DNA from: Sweltsa coloradensis
Taxonomy: Eukaryota > Arthropoda > Insecta > Plecoptera > Chloroperlidae
Length of the DNA stretch: 64,000 nt
Direction of reading: 5' to 3'
NCBI GenBank assembly: GCA_024449915.1
Contig: JAMZAV010002225.1
Location: forward strand, 45,377-109,376
The notes beneath the pieces were generated by a model. It was given only the letters and a program-made list of their open reading frames with translations, did no database searches and was not told the origin of the DNA. Position numbers and translations under genes: made by a program. The number at the start of each line of letters is the position of its first letter. The first letter of the stretch is position 1. This document shows positions 30,991 through 43,189 of this stretch, piece after piece.

Positions 30991-32895
30991 AATGAAAAAG
31001 TTTAGTTCCCATTTAAGTTTAAGTAATTAAATTCTCGTTTTAATTGGCGATAGTCCGGTAGTGACTGTCATTTGTGCAAATTTTTTTTTTTTTTAAGTTT
31101 ATCCATTTGGGACCCCCAACATAACACAGAACCCCCTTTTAGCCAGCTAACATAAGCGCCCCATCCACCAATCAGATAAAAAAAAAAAACCTTTGTAGAA
31201 ATATTTTGGGTTTGGTATATAACCAAATATAAAAAGGTGAAAATAAAAATAAAGTTTTTTCTTACGAAAAATCAAAAAAATATGAATTGATTTAGGGAAC
31301 AATTTGCCTACTTTTTTAGTGGATTTTCTTTAACCTAAACTCCATCGCATTCGTAATTTAATTTGTGGTGTTTTTTAGGCAATGTACAGTTACTCGAAAA
31401 AAATGGTTTCAAATTTTTTTTTCCCATGATCTTCTACATTTTTTAAAAATGTCCTATTCATGCTTCTAAATAAAAATTTTTGACACGAGACAAATTTGGG
31501 CAACTTTTGGCAATGTTTTGGGGGCTTTTTAACGAACCCCCTTTGGAAATAGTGGCAAACGTTTGGCCTATTTTTGGCAATTCTTGGTGAATTCTTCTGT
31601 CTTGTAAAGGGGCCAACAGGTTACCAAGAGGGAGTATTGAACAAAAAGATTGTTGGGGTTACTTTTGGGGTTCTTCTCTTTTTCTGGCGACTATTGGGTG
31701 AACTTGGTTGGTTTCTTGTTTGATACTTTAAAGTAATATTTGCTAACTGCGTGTTGACGTTTGTTTTTCCCTTTTTGGGAACCCGTTGGGTGATTGGTAT
31801 TGCTTAAGTCTCTATTTAAAGCACTTCGGTATTCGAGACGATGATGGAGAATTTTGAGGAGGAAGTATCAACAGAATGGAGGAGGGAAAACCCGGGACCC
31901 CGGGACTAGGCCTAGCCCACTGCGTCGATAAGTCCCCGGGGACCAAAGGCTTAATATCCCCTCCCAAAGGACGGTGAATCCTTGACAGCATATAGGGGAA
32001 CCAGTTGGAAACCTTCTGAGATCTACTAGGAATCGCACTATCCCGATCGGGGTTGAACTTAAAATAAGTAATCTAATAGAAAAGGGGATTATTAATGCAA
32101 GTTGCAGGTTTCTCTCTCTTTTTTGGTTTTCCAAATCTTGACAAATGGGGGAAAGGATGCCCTTGGTGTCACAGTGCAGATGTAATTTCTGAACAAAATT
32201 TAAAAATCTTCATCCCAAGGGGCATCCCCCTGTGAACCAAAATTTAAACATTGTATTGCCCATTTAAGAAAATTTTTTTTTAAACTGAATTTAAAATCTA
32301 TAGGGGGGAGAGAGAATGGGGTTGCTAAAACTGAGAAGGAAAAAGGGTTTTAGTTAATTCTGTGTTTTTTTTGTGGGCCCAAAAGGAAAACTATAGAAAC
32401 CCAAAATTTTGCCCCCCAAAGACAATCGCTACCCCAGCTATGCCCTTTTAAAAATTGTGAATTTAATTTCATTACTTAAAAAGGGAATATAAAAATTTCC
32501 CTTTCATATTTAACCTTTCCCCGCCGCAAAAGGATATATACCCCGAGCGCATTGGTTTACAAAGCAAGTAATTCGTGAGTCAGCAAGTTCCAATTTTTTC
32601 CAAAACAGCAGCAGTGTTTGGGAACACTTTGAAGGTCGGGAATGAAGTTCAATCTATAACGGAGTCAAATTAGAATTTGTTTTTGTACCAAGCTAGAATT
32701 TCATGAATTTTACAAATAAAACAAAATGGCTGCCGCCCCCTGTCAAAAACGTGGTTCAACTTCTAAATTTTTGATTGGTAGTTGCTAGTGAAGATGAAGT
32801 TAATATTGTGGTTTATTTTGATTTGGAGAGAGCAGGAAGATGAAAATTCGATTTGGAAAAAGACATAGTAGTGGGACTGAGGGAAACCAGTGGGA
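30991..32895. other. Unassigned sequence between the inverted arms
   Basis: AT-rich, with many homopolymer expansions. No conserved protein motif seen; error density may hide one. Confidence 0.35.
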
Positions 32896-33146
32896 AATGA
32901 CAGTGTGATTCAAAGGTAGTCTCGGCTTACTTGTACAATGATCCTGGACCAAATACAATGCCAGTGTTTAGTTTGAACAATGTTGGACATAATATTCTGG
33001 ATACTGTGAGCCACGTAAGTGAATTAATTGATTATTTTACATTGTTTTTCCACGACGAGCTTTTACAAACCATTTGTGATGAGACAAACATGGAGGCCGA
33101 TACCGGGGTCGCGGGAAAAGTAAATAGAACTAAAACCAGCCCTTAG
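32896..33146 (+). pseudogene. piggyBac-type transposase, N-terminal fragment
   Basis: The frame encodes YNDPGPNTMPVFSLNNVGHN, then VSELIDYFTLFFHDELLQTI and CDETNMEADTG. The pattern G-P...P-DYF-LFF-DELL--I--ETN--A is the start of the piggyBac (DDE_Tnp_1_7) domain, which cuts and pastes at TTAA. Only about 70 residues precede the loss of similarity, and the DDD catalytic residues lie beyond the fragment. It is located between the arms of the inverted repeat, near the right one, so the whole 29.4-34.65 kb block may be one decayed element. The assignment is by pattern only. Confidence 0.55.
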
Positions 33147-33174
33147 ACCATTTTTTATGAAGCGTTGGAAGGGT

Positions 33175-34650
33175 TAAAATTCATTCACAAAATAATGTGT
33201 TATAGTAACTAGTCAATTGCTTTTCAGTGTGTACGAAAAACACGTGTATTGATATAAGAATAATATTATTGCTAGTTTTTAATGTCATGGCAATAAATGT
33301 AGATATGCGGTAGCAGATCCATATAGGCCCCACTACATTGTTTCTTAAAGGTATTGAATTGATATAACACACGTAATTTTTCAATAGCGTGCCCTACTTG
33401 TATATCATCAAATAACAAGATGATATCATTAAATTTACGTGGTTTTTGTGTGTGACAGCCTTCTTTCAAAATGGCCGCCATTGGTGCCATTCTGTTAGTT
33501 TGACATGATCCTACACAGAAGTTATTTTTCAATGGCATGTTGTTGGCATGGTATTTACCTAATTTCAACATTCTTTCATCAAATTTGAAGAAAAAAAGTT
33601 TCGCCGCCATCTTGTAAAATGGCCTTTATTGGTGTCGTGGGACAATTCTGAAAAATCCCAACATTCAAATCATTTTCCAGTTACATTCCTTATTATAGTG
33701 TGTCAAATGTTATATGTGTATCATAAACGAACAATCGGTATCACTTATCTGCATGTCTTATAATATGTAATTTTCTATAAATAATCCCATTATGTTCCCA
33801 GGATGACCAAATATATCATTTAATTGGTAATTTTGTGGAAAATCTAAATATAACTTCAGTTTTAAGCTGTAATAAAAATTATAGAAAATATATGAAAACC
33901 AAGAGCGTGTTCTATATGCATGTGCCTAAAAGAAGATGGCGTCCGTAAAAAACTTAGGCCCAGAATGACAGGTCTACCAAGATTTTTCTATCCTTAAAAT
34001 ACCCCTAACAGGATTAAAAGATAAAATCCATCCAGGTCGAAATTCCTACGGGTCTTATGGCCAGGGACTGCACTATAATGTGTAAATCACAGGATATTAA
34101 TGAGAATCATTATACGCACATGTTTAGTTTTGTAATTATTTTAGTTTGAAAAACCCATTATATACTAATTCTGTTATAGCCATCTTATTGCCAATATGCT
34201 GACACACATTAGTGATTTTTTCCAAAACCATCGGATTTATATTGTACACTTGAGATGTCCGTAAATTAAGGCGTAGTTAGGAAAAAGTGCGTTCACGAGG
34301 TCTATTTCGACCTATAACAGACTATTCCATTGTTGTATTTTTATGTAAATTGCATTTGTATTGTTGAAAATTTTCTTCTGAATTGAATACAAGTAAAATC
34401 AAGTGTCTGCAATTATTTTTCTGACATTTATTTTGGTTTAAGTAAGTAAATGTGCGGCGTTAGAAATGAAGCGTCGGCCATCTTTGAAGCGTCGTGATGT
34501 ATTGTTAGCAGTGAAATTTTTTCTTCAGTTATACAACAATACATGCTCCGTGATGTGTAGAACCAAATTGTATGGGTAAGCCCTTGCCCCCCAAGTTGAG
34601 CCCAACTTTCGACCGAGATGAACGACTATATGCCTTATACTTGCTTTTAA
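33175..34650. repeat. Right arm of the 1.5-kb inverted repeat
   Basis: Reverse complement of 29,420-30,990, with far fewer homopolymer anomalies. The outer end reads ...gccttatacttgctTTTAAg, with TTAA at 34,647-34,650, compatible with a piggyBac target duplication, but the left outer end does not show a matching TTAA. Short symmetric phrases such as aggtctatttcgacct (34,298-34,314) occur inside. Confidence 0.75.
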
Positions 34651-35140
34651 GTAAAAAATACAAACAACCAACATAAACACCATCGTTTATCACGTAGAGT
34701 ATTTATTTTGGGCACTCGCAAGTACACAGAGCATATGTATTCTTCAAGGACTCGATACGTTTCTTCTCCAATAATTGTTTTTGTTCTACCTAGTGATGCA
34801 AGGGCTTCCAGGACATTGTCATCAGCATCTACAAACCTGTTCCAGAAACTAATCTTAGATTTGCCAGAAAATGAATCAGTAATGTCAGCTCCAGAAAGAG
34901 AATGCATTTCAAGTAAAGCAGCAACTCTTTTTTGTCCCATTGCTTCAGAATTTTGTCGTATTGAAATTCGACGTGGTTTAACCTCTGTTAAAACCAGATA
35001 AGAATTTTTCTGGAGTTGTGAATATCGATGTGTTTAGCCAACACTAGAACGTCAGTGTCAGGAGTGAAGATAGTCAAGGACTGAGGCCCTCTTTCGGTTG
35101 CATGAAGTGCCTGACCTTGGTCTAGCGCACTATCAGATAT
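34651..35140 (-). pseudogene. Uncharacterised dispersed protein family, middle/C-terminal part
   Basis: Minus strand, downwards from 35,140: SDSALDQGQALHATERGPQS, LTIFTPDTDVLVLAKHI, then a stop or shift, then GQKRVAALLEMHSLSGADIT, DSFSGKSKISFWNRF, ALASLGRTKTIIGEETYRVL and INTLRDKRW. The -PDTDVLVLA-, H-LSGADIT--F-GK-K and ---LRD-RW blocks belong to the same uncharacterised invertebrate family as 13,256. The acidic PDTD and GAD motifs remind me of XPG/FEN-like nuclease folds, a guess only. At least one stop (near 34,998) breaks the frame. Confidence 0.55.
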
Positions 35141-35460
35141 TTGTTCGTGAACGTATCATTGATGACTGTTAATTTGTGGGATACAGTTCCACAAAACAAG
35201 TTGAGACTGTGTAAGACTTTGTCAAAGAAAGAAGAAGTAAAAACCAAACAGGGTGTTGTTCAATTAAAAGAAGACAGGAAGCTTTTCAATCGTCTTGTTG
35301 TTCTATGTCATTCTCTGCCAAAAATAAATCTTAAAGAATAAATAGGTAAATACGAGCTATCTACTGTTCCATGCAGTATGTTTGGAAATGAATGGACCAT
35401 GAACCTCGTTCAATCAAAAGGGAAACCGAAAGACGAAAACGAGACAAATTATCAAACATA
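35141..35460 (+). pseudogene. Uncharacterised dispersed protein family, upstream part, opposite strand
   Basis: LCKTLSKKEEVKTKQGVVQL, KEDRKLFNRLVVLCHS, PKINLKE, a TAA stop, then IGKYELSTVPCSMFGNEWTM. In my recollection, the -L---R-LF-RL-V-------INLKE---Y-LS-VP-S-F---G-- block lies upstream of the PDTDVLVLA block in the same protein. Here it reads on the opposite strand and abuts it head-to-head, which implies an inversion or two independent fragments. Confidence 0.45.
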
Positions 35461-35559
35461 GTAAGGGCAGTCATGGCCCAAGAGGAGGGCTTTTTTAAAA
35501 ATTACAGCACCTCTTCCACGTGGTGTGGAAAAGGTTAAAATCAATTAGTGGACGTCAGG

Positions 35560-38140
35560 TAAAACCCATACCAATCAAGGAGGCGGCAATTAATTACTAC
35601 CCAGCAGATGTGGTTCAGTACGGGGTTCACATTTTGATCGGAAAGCACAATACACGAATGATGTGATTTTCTAGCAAAAAAGCAGTTGACAGAAGTCGAA
35701 ATTAATTTCATCTAAAAAAAATGAGCCTACAACAAAGCTTTCTTTTTGGGGGAAACTTCGTATGGCTTAAGTCATTCGTCGCACATCTGGGGGAGAAGAA
35801 AAAAAGCAAACGCATGTTTTGCACTGACTGACCCCGCTTTGGAAGTTATTTTTTTTTTAATATATTAAGGTTTCTGCATTTTTCCCAAGATTGGGCGGTC
35901 CACTTTAATTCCACCCAAAAACCCCACAAAAACAAGTCGAGGACTTCATACGCCCATTTCCTAAAAATTGTTTGAAAATTGTTCGAAAAGATGACAACAA
36001 AGGGGACTAATGGGGATGCTGGAAACACGGGGTTTTACTGGCAAAACGCCCAAATTGGTTTTCGTAAACGTCGCTGCCAATCGACCATTTGGTCGTTAGA
36101 GACCTTTATTCAAAAGGGTTTTTTGCAAACACATTTTGGTTGGCGTGCTTTTTGACTTTAAAAAAAAAAGCCTACGAAAAAACATGGAGATATAAATTTT
36201 CAACAGTTTCACGAGGGGGTTTTTCGAGGACAATCCAAAATTTTAGAAATTTTTTTTAAAGTTTTAAAATTTTAAAATGCGTTTTCAAATGTTTTGTCAA
36301 CCTTCTCAGGGAAAACACAGTAAACAAGGTCAGTTTTGTCAGGTACTAGTATGGCAAAACGTTTTGTGGTTTTGTATTCAAAGAGCTAAGTCTCCTTTTT
36401 TGTAGATGATGGGAATTTTTACAGCGGAAAATTATAAACAGCCAAAGACACGGCAAAGGAGAACAAAAAAGGAAGGGCTAGAAAGGGGGGACACGACTCC
36501 CCCAAAAAGACTAGTGCTTCTTTTTGTCGTCTTAAAGGGGAAAAAAGACCCCAACTCGGGGAACAATAAAAACTTAAATTTAAAACCAAAGTCGTTTTCC
36601 CGGGCATTTTTTTTGAAAAAAAGTTTAATGGAAACACCACGTTTTTGGTTACGCAAAAGAGCGTAAAAACACCATGAAAGAAGCATACACGGGGGGTTGC
36701 AGAAGGACGCTTTTGGGAAAAATTTTACGGACCCATTTTCCCAAGAGGACAGGATTTTTCGAACTCCAGCAAGAACCCAAACCCAAACTTTCAACACTTC
36801 CCCAGGCTTCTCTTTTCGGTCCGAAAAACCCCGGGTCCATTTTTGCCTCCCCCTTCCAAACCAAACCCTATTACGATTTTATAAAAATTTAAATCTCCCA
36901 ACTCCTCCCTAGTTTTTAAGTGAAATTTCAACACTTTGAAAAAACCGCCCAACCCTTCCCGGGGGGTTTTTTTGGGATGAAAAAACGGGGTTTTCTAAAA
37001 ATTTTCTGAACATTTTTTAATTTTGTTTTACAATAAACCCGCCCTGGTTTAAAGAGCCATTTTCTATTGACCCGGCGTTTGATAAAAATCACTTGGAAGT
37101 GGATCAAAAACTTTAAAAGAGCATGACATCAAAGGGTTTTATTTTGGTAACAGATGGCCCAAAAATTAAAACAAGGGGGAAAATGCCTTTATTGCTCCAC
37201 CAACAAATTTTTCGGCAAAGGGAAAAGTGTGTTCTTTTTCCTGCAGATTTATTTGCCACCCGTAAAAGCCTTAAAACATTTACGCTGCTTTGGGGAAAAT
37301 ACCTTTTTTGTTAGATAGCCTATTCACTTCAAGCTAAAAACAATGTATTCTAGTCTATTTGGTACAAGACACCCCAATTCTATTTAGAAAAAACAAACCC
37401 TTAAAGGGAAATTTTAAAATTAGATTTTTTCCGGATCCCTTTACACTTGGGGGCATAGAGGGAAATGAACACGCTGACGGGCTGCAAAGGAAGTTCCACG
37501 TCGCGATTTTGATTTCAATCATTTTTTTTCCCTTTTTTTTTTCCAGAAATTCAAAGTGGATAAAAGCAAAGATTTTTGGTTTTTGCGACAAGCTTTTTGG
37601 GATGTGTTGCAAAAAAAAAATTGCGTAGGTGATGCCCCCTTTGATAAAAAAAATTCGTCCCAACCTACGTCTCGACTCTCAGTAGAGAAAGTGGTTTTGT
37701 TAACTTCGTATAGGGACACCCGCCTGTTACACGGAAAATTTTTAAACCAGAGAAAAGGTTTTCCAAATGTGACACTTTTGGGATGTACTTTAACCGACAC
37801 ATTGTAGCAGAATGTACCAAATATGATGCCTTGCGCACAAATTTTGATCTCCCCAATCATATGAAGAATTCTATCAATGAAACGGCGAAAAAACTTTCTA
37901 AATTTTCATCCATAGAATCATTTATCAAAATGTAATTCACATCTTAAATTTCTTTTTTTTCTTTTTTTTCATTTTAAAAATAACTTTTATTTTGCTATTT
38001 TTTTTTATCATCAATTTATTTTGTTATTTATACACTTAGAAAACAATCTAATCATCAAAAAACCTGCATAACTTTCTCATTTACTTCATTACAGGGGGGC
38101 AATATGACCTAAGGTTGAAGACCCCTTTCTCACGTCATTA
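35560..38140 (+). mobile_element. LINE-A, longest copy overall, strongly degraded
   Basis: About 2.6 kb from the RT fingers to the tail. In shifting frames I read FDREAQYTNDV, HFSQDWAVHFNSTQKPHKNK, NAQIGFRKRRCQSTIWSLET, FIQKGFFANTFWL, a VDD(G)IF-like active-site region near 36,405, then the RNase H blocks TDGPKIK, PADLFATRKSLKTF, GGIEGNEHADGLQRK (final Asp) and the C-terminal LRQAFWDVLQ and ECTKYDALR-like end, then a shortened tail (ggggggcaatatgacctaaggttgaag). It is the only copy with both RT palm and RNase H. Most defects are at homopolymers, so true decay and sequence error are mixed. Confidence 0.75.
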
Positions 38141-39279
38141 TCTTTTCACCAAATAAATTTACGTTAATGACTTTTCATTAAAAATCTTTAAAATTTTCGT
38201 AAACCTGTCCCACCTCAGTGCTGTAATCTAAAAAAGGGGATTCTAGAGGGGAAAAATTTTCTCGCCAAAAAAACAGTAGTATGAGGGGTGAGGGGAGAAT
38301 ACTACTCCCGAAACTAGGGCGAGCTTGGTATCGTCGTCGGGGACCAGCCGCCTTTCCTTGACTCCCTCCCCGACGCGAGACAATGACCAACGAAATGCAA
38401 ATAGAGACGACCGCGACGTGAGAAACCCCCCCCCCGTACCGGGGTTTGGTTTGACAGCAGGGGCCCCCCCCCCCTAGGGTAGATGGTCATTATGACCCAA
38501 CGGGTTTTACGCGTCCTTAATCCCAAAAAAACCAAACTGGCGAGTTGACGGCCCCCTTTAAACCAAAAAAACCAAAAGACAATGCGACGTGAAAATTTCC
38601 CCTCCAATTTTTATCACCCTACCGTGGCTGGTTTTTACCAGCATGGATCTTCCTCTTTTTATCCCCAAAAAGAGTGCGCATAAGGACCTAACAGGTGAAG
38701 CGCCTGAAAACCCCGTAACAAAATATTTTATTGAGGTTCATAACTTTAATTTTAAATTTTAATTTATATTTCTTTAAAACATTATATTTTTAATCTCGAA
38801 CCAATTTTTTTTTAAAAAAAAAGGCACCATTGCTCCAACTTCAGGAAGAAAATAGTTCTCATGTGACTTGTTTCGATTTTTAAACCGTCTTGTCCCGGGG
38901 AAGAATTGGCCTAGAGCATTTCTCTGCTTACCTTAAAAACGATTCAATAGAAAAAGCTAAAGTCGTACTAAAAAAGTTAGGGGTTTAAATTTTTTAAAAC
39001 TAGAGTCGAGCTTGGCAGTCGTCGTTGGGGCACTCCCCCTTTCCCTTTACGACTTTCCCCGGGGACGATGACAAGACACAACGAACGAGACAAAGACTAT
39101 GATACCGGACCTAGAACGCCCCTTTTTCCCCTACCCCGGGGGGCCACCACAAAACCCCCCTTCCCCCAAACCCCAACAGGGGGATTTCCCCCTTTGGCAC
39201 CTTTTCCCTTTCCTTGGGTTCTGACCATGGGCCCCCTCCCATAAACAGCCTTTCGGGGGACCCCCAAATTTCTGCTTTG
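38141..39279 (+). mobile_element. Degraded SINE-S1 copies in error-rich sequence
   Basis: One S1 spans about 38,185-38,535 (ctcccgaaactagggcgagcttggtatcgtcgtcgggg ... tcattatgacccaacggg). A tail fragment lies at 38,575-38,710. Another copy with a damaged head (cttgtcccggggaagaattggcctagagcat) spans 38,885-39,250. Confidence 0.6.
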
Positions 39280-39959
39280 GTTCGTTTTATAAAAAAAAAT
39301 TAAAATTTTCTTAAACTGCAGGGGGGGAAACCCCCCTAAAAAAGGGAAAACATTTTCTTAGGGTTTTCCCCCCCCTTAGCCGCCAAAATGAAGACATAAA
39401 ACGAAGGGGGGGAAAAAGGGGGTGGGTTTCCCCTTTTTTTGGGGGGTTTTTTTTCGGGCCCCCCCCCTTTTTTTTTTTTTTTTCCCCCCTTTTAAAAAAA
39501 AAAAAAAACAAAAAAAATTTTCACCCCCTTTTTTTTCACCCTTTCCCACCCCAGTCCCCTCTAGGTAGCGCCCCTTATGGAAAAGGTTTTAAAGGCCCCT
39601 TACCAAAAAAAAATAAATAAAAATAAAAATATTTCTTTTTTTTATTTAAAATATTTTTTTTAATTCAAACAAATTTTTTTATCAACACACCAACAATTTA
39701 TTTTAAACTAACAAACACCTTAACGTTAAAGGCAAAAGGGAAAATGGGGGGGGGCCCCCGGGGGGAGGGAAGGAGAAGGGGGGATAATAAACCTGAAAAG
39801 GGGGCCCATAAATGGGGCCGGGGGGAATCAAAGGGGGGGAAATTAAAAAAAAAAATCCTAAAAAATTAAAGGGGGTTAAAACCGAAAAAAAACCCCAATG
39901 TCGTGGGAACCCTTTTTTGGGGAGGGGGGGAAATGGGACCAAAGAAAAAATAAAGGGGG

Positions 39960-40016
<57 letters not shown>

Positions 40017-40324
40017 GGGGGGGGGGGGGGGGGGGAAAAAAAAAAAAAAGAAAAACCCCGAACCCCCCTTTGGGGGGGGAAACCCCCCTTTCCTCCCCTT
40101 AAAAAACCGTGGGGGTTTTGGTTCTGGAACCCCCCCCCCGCAGGGGTCCCCCCTCCCCCAAAACCCCCCCCCCCTTTTGGGGGCTAAAAGGGGGGCGGGG
40201 GGATTTAAGCGAGTTTTTTTGGGGCAAATGGGGGCCCCCAAAAAAAAAAAAAAACAAAAATTTTTTTTTAAAAGGTTTTTTTTAAAAAAAAACCAAAAAA
40301 TTTTTAAGAAAAAATTAGGGCGGT
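39280..40324. other. Homopolymer-dominated block, probable sequencing or assembly artefact
   Basis: Runs of one base fill the block: an A run from 39,960 to about 40,008 directly followed by a G run to about 40,035, a mixed C/T run near 39,460-39,490, and many G-A-C blocks. S1-like phrases (gggttctggaaccccc, aaccgtgggggttttggttctgg) can still be guessed. Frames here have no meaning. Confidence 0.75.
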
Positions 40325-40790
40325 GAACGGTTGAAGCGCCCCAGTTTCTCACGTCGTTCTCTCCCATTCCGATCAGAGCTTCAGTTAGAACATGGCCCAG
40401 GGTATTGTACGAGGCCGACGGTAGGCAACCGCAAAGCCCGTTCTGCCAATAAGACAATACGAATTTAGTGTAGACCTTAGATATTATTATGAAGTGTAAA
40501 TTACGCCGTGAATCACAATTTCATTTTAATTTACAAAATCTAAAATCACTTGTTAATAACCGTATTTTAATGGGTTAATTAGGTAAAAACCGAAAAAAAA
40601 AAACTACCTTATACTGAATTAAGTGAACTATTATTTATATACATCGTTAATCCCCCGCCTGGGCCGGGGTAGAACTGGCCCAGAGCATGGCTCTGCTAAT
40701 CGTACAAGGCAATTCAAGAGAAAAGTCCATTACAAACAACAAACTAAATTTACTAACTAGAATATCCCAGGCGGCGCAATATGACCTCAC
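40325..40790 (+). repeat. LINE-A tail, unassigned sequence and SINE-S1 head
   Basis: Tail remnant cggttgaagcgccccagtttctcacgtcg (40,328-40,356). No feature from 40,360 to 40,650. S1 head only at 40,651-40,735 (cccccgcctgggccggggtag). A LINE tail remnant ggcggcgcaatatgacc is at 40,770-40,787. Confidence 0.55.
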
Positions 40791-41160
40791 CCCCGTCTGG
40801 GCCAGAGGTAGAAATAGGCCCAGAGCATGGCACTGCTAATCGTAAAAGGCGATTCAAGAGAAAAGTCCACCTCGCAAACATCAGCTAGAAAGAGCGAATA
40901 TATCACTCCCCGAAACTAGAGGCAAGCTCTGGCAATCGTCGTCGGGGACCTTGCCCCATCCCTTGACGACCCCCCGGCGACGATGACAATGACACAACGA
41001 ACGATGACAAAGACGATGACGACCGCGACGTGAGAAACCCCCTTCCTCCCCTTACCCGTGGCTGGTTCTGACCAGCATGGGCCCCTCCTCCCCCCCCCTT
41101 AGGCTAGAGTGGTGCATTATGACCTAACGGTTGACGCGTCCTAATCCAAATAAACCAAAA
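40791..41160 (+). mobile_element. SINE-S1, full length
   Basis: From ccccgtctgggccagaggtag to atccaaataaacc. Clean sequence inside the otherwise poor stretch, showing that quality varies on a short scale. Confidence 0.85.
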
Positions 41161-41767
41161 CCCGGTTAGAGAGCCCTAGATTCTCAGGGGAATATCAATT
41201 GATTTGCATATAGGAGGACTGTGCATCAAACAAATTCAAGGATTGTTAGTCTTGTGGCGCCTACACATCTCACTAGGCTGGAGTAGCGCATTATGACCTT
41301 ACGTCTAAAATAAACAAAAAATACTTAATTTCGAACCAAAGACGAAACTTCAGAGGGGTTGTCTATCGAACTAGTAAATAAAATTCCAAACCAAACCAGA
41401 AACGAGCTCAAATCGAAATAAAAAGGATATAATACAGTAATAGTAGGTAAATACTAAAATATATTGATCAATTCTGGACCGGCAACTCCACCAAGACAAC
41501 GTGTAACTTCTGAAACCGCCCCTACCCCATAAAAAAATGTTGAAATTTTTTTTTTTTCCCTTTGGGATCGAGAATTTTTTAAAACTTTAAAAAATTATGA
41601 TTACCCACTCCCCAAAAAAATTTGTAAAAAAAAAACACTACGAACATTAGGGTTTACTTGACTTGTTCAAACTATTTTTAATTTTTTTTTCAATATCGTT
41701 TTAAAGAATTTTTTTAAACATCCCTAGAAAAAAAAGCCTGCTTAGATAACGTACTGAAGCTTTAAAA
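41161..41767. other. Tail fragments and unassigned AT-rich sequence
   Basis: An S1-like end (ggctggagtagcgcattatgacctta) lies at 41,276-41,302. accggcaactccacca at 41,478 resembles the motif repeated in the 18,631 MITE, so this may be a scrap of that family. Nothing else recognised. Confidence 0.4.
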
Positions 41768-42370
41768 AACCCCCGTCGGGGCCCCGGGGGGTAAAAATTG
41801 GCCCAAGCATGGTTTCTGCAAATCGTAAAAGGCGATTAAAAGAGGAAAATCCACCTTCGAAACCCATCGCTAGAAAGACCCGGAGTATCTTCCTCCCCAA
41901 ACTAGAGGCGGCTCTGGAATCGTCGTGGGGGACCTTGCCCCCCTCCCCTGACGCCCCCCCCGGCGAACGATGACAATGACAAAACCCGAACAAAGAAAAA
42001 GACGATGACGACCGCGCCCCCGGGGGAAAAAAAACCCCCCCCTTCCTCCCCTTACCCGGGGCTGGTTCTGCCAGCAGGGGCCCCCTCCTCCCCCCCCCCC
42101 TTAGGCTAGATTGGGGGCCTTATACCTAACGGTTGACGCGTCCTTAATAAAAATAAAAAAAAATCTTTATTTTCTTTTCACATACTAATTTTTATTTTTG
42201 CTTTTAAATTTCTTCATAAATTAATTTTGTTATTTTTTACACTTAGAAAAAAATCAAAGCAAAAAACCATACCTGCTTTAAAAACTCTTTTTCTTTTACT
42301 TTCTTCAAAAACGAGCGCAATATGCCCCAAACCCGGGTTGAAGCCCTTTTTTTCTCACGTCGTCGGCGTC
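41768..42370 (+). mobile_element. Degraded SINE-S1 followed by LINE-A tail
   Basis: S1 from ccccgtcggggccccggggggtaaaa (41,770) to ttaataaaaataaa (42,155), with extra bases at homopolymers. The LINE-A 3' region then ends acgagcgcaatatgccccaaacccgggttgaagccc near 42,345. Confidence 0.65.
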
Positions 42371-43189
42371 AAACCCCACAAGGGATAAACACGATAAATT
42401 CCCAAAAAAAACCCCAGGGGCCCGACTGTGGGCTGTGTCTCTTTACAGGGGGTTTTTTTTTCGTTTTTTCGTGCCTGCGGTTAAACGCCCCCCCTTATAC
42501 TTAACAAAATCAAAATTAAATTTAAAAAATATATTTTGAAAAAAAATTAATTTGTTTTGGTGCATTACATATTTTTCTATCTTTAAAATAAAAAAAAAAA
42601 TTTTTTTTAAAAGTCTGCCCACTCATTTTTAAAACTGTTTTTCAGGGGGGGAACTTTAAACCCAAAGGGGGAACCAACCCAAACCCTGCAGGCCCCGACG
42701 CAACCCGGACGGTGAGCGAAAACCCAAACCAAAAGTCAAATTTTTTTTAATGGGAAAATTTTAGCAACCCTTTGGGGTGGGACAGTGCGAACACCCGCAA
42801 AATAAACGCCAAAATTTTCAAAAAGGGCCCGATTCAGAACAACTTTGAAATTTATTATGTGCTTTTGTTGCTAGACCGGGTCCAAAATCACCGTTTTTCA
42901 AAATCCTAAGACCCCGAACTGAGGGGCTTAAGTCCAAATCCGAATTTAAAAAAAATTCTGACTTTGGGGGGAAACCCAACCCTGGACCTTCTGCAAATTT
43001 GGGAAACAGATTTCCTAAAAACAAGACCCAAAAGCCACACTATCGTTTCTTATCGTTTCTTTCATTAACAGGATAAAATTAACCAAAACCACCAATTCAA
43101 TTTTTTTCCCATCTTTACCGCGCCCCAATGCTTTACTAAACCTTAAAAGCGCCTAGTTTGAGTAGTTTCTCTCGTGTCCTAAAAATGAA
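42371..43189. other. Error-rich unassigned sequence with a variant LINE tail
   Basis: Only the tail with gagtag (taccgcgccccaatgctttactaaaccttaaaagcgcctagtttgagtag, 43,117-43,165) is recognisable. Confidence 0.4.

Noticed and set aside
36406..36912. Frames on both strands in the LINE-A copy at 35.6-38.1 kb
   Set aside because: Lie in frameshifted RT thumb sequence; not separate genes.
39812..40457. Frames of 96-193 codons rich in Lys, Gly, Phe and Pro
   Set aside because: Produced by homopolymer runs in a probable artefact block.
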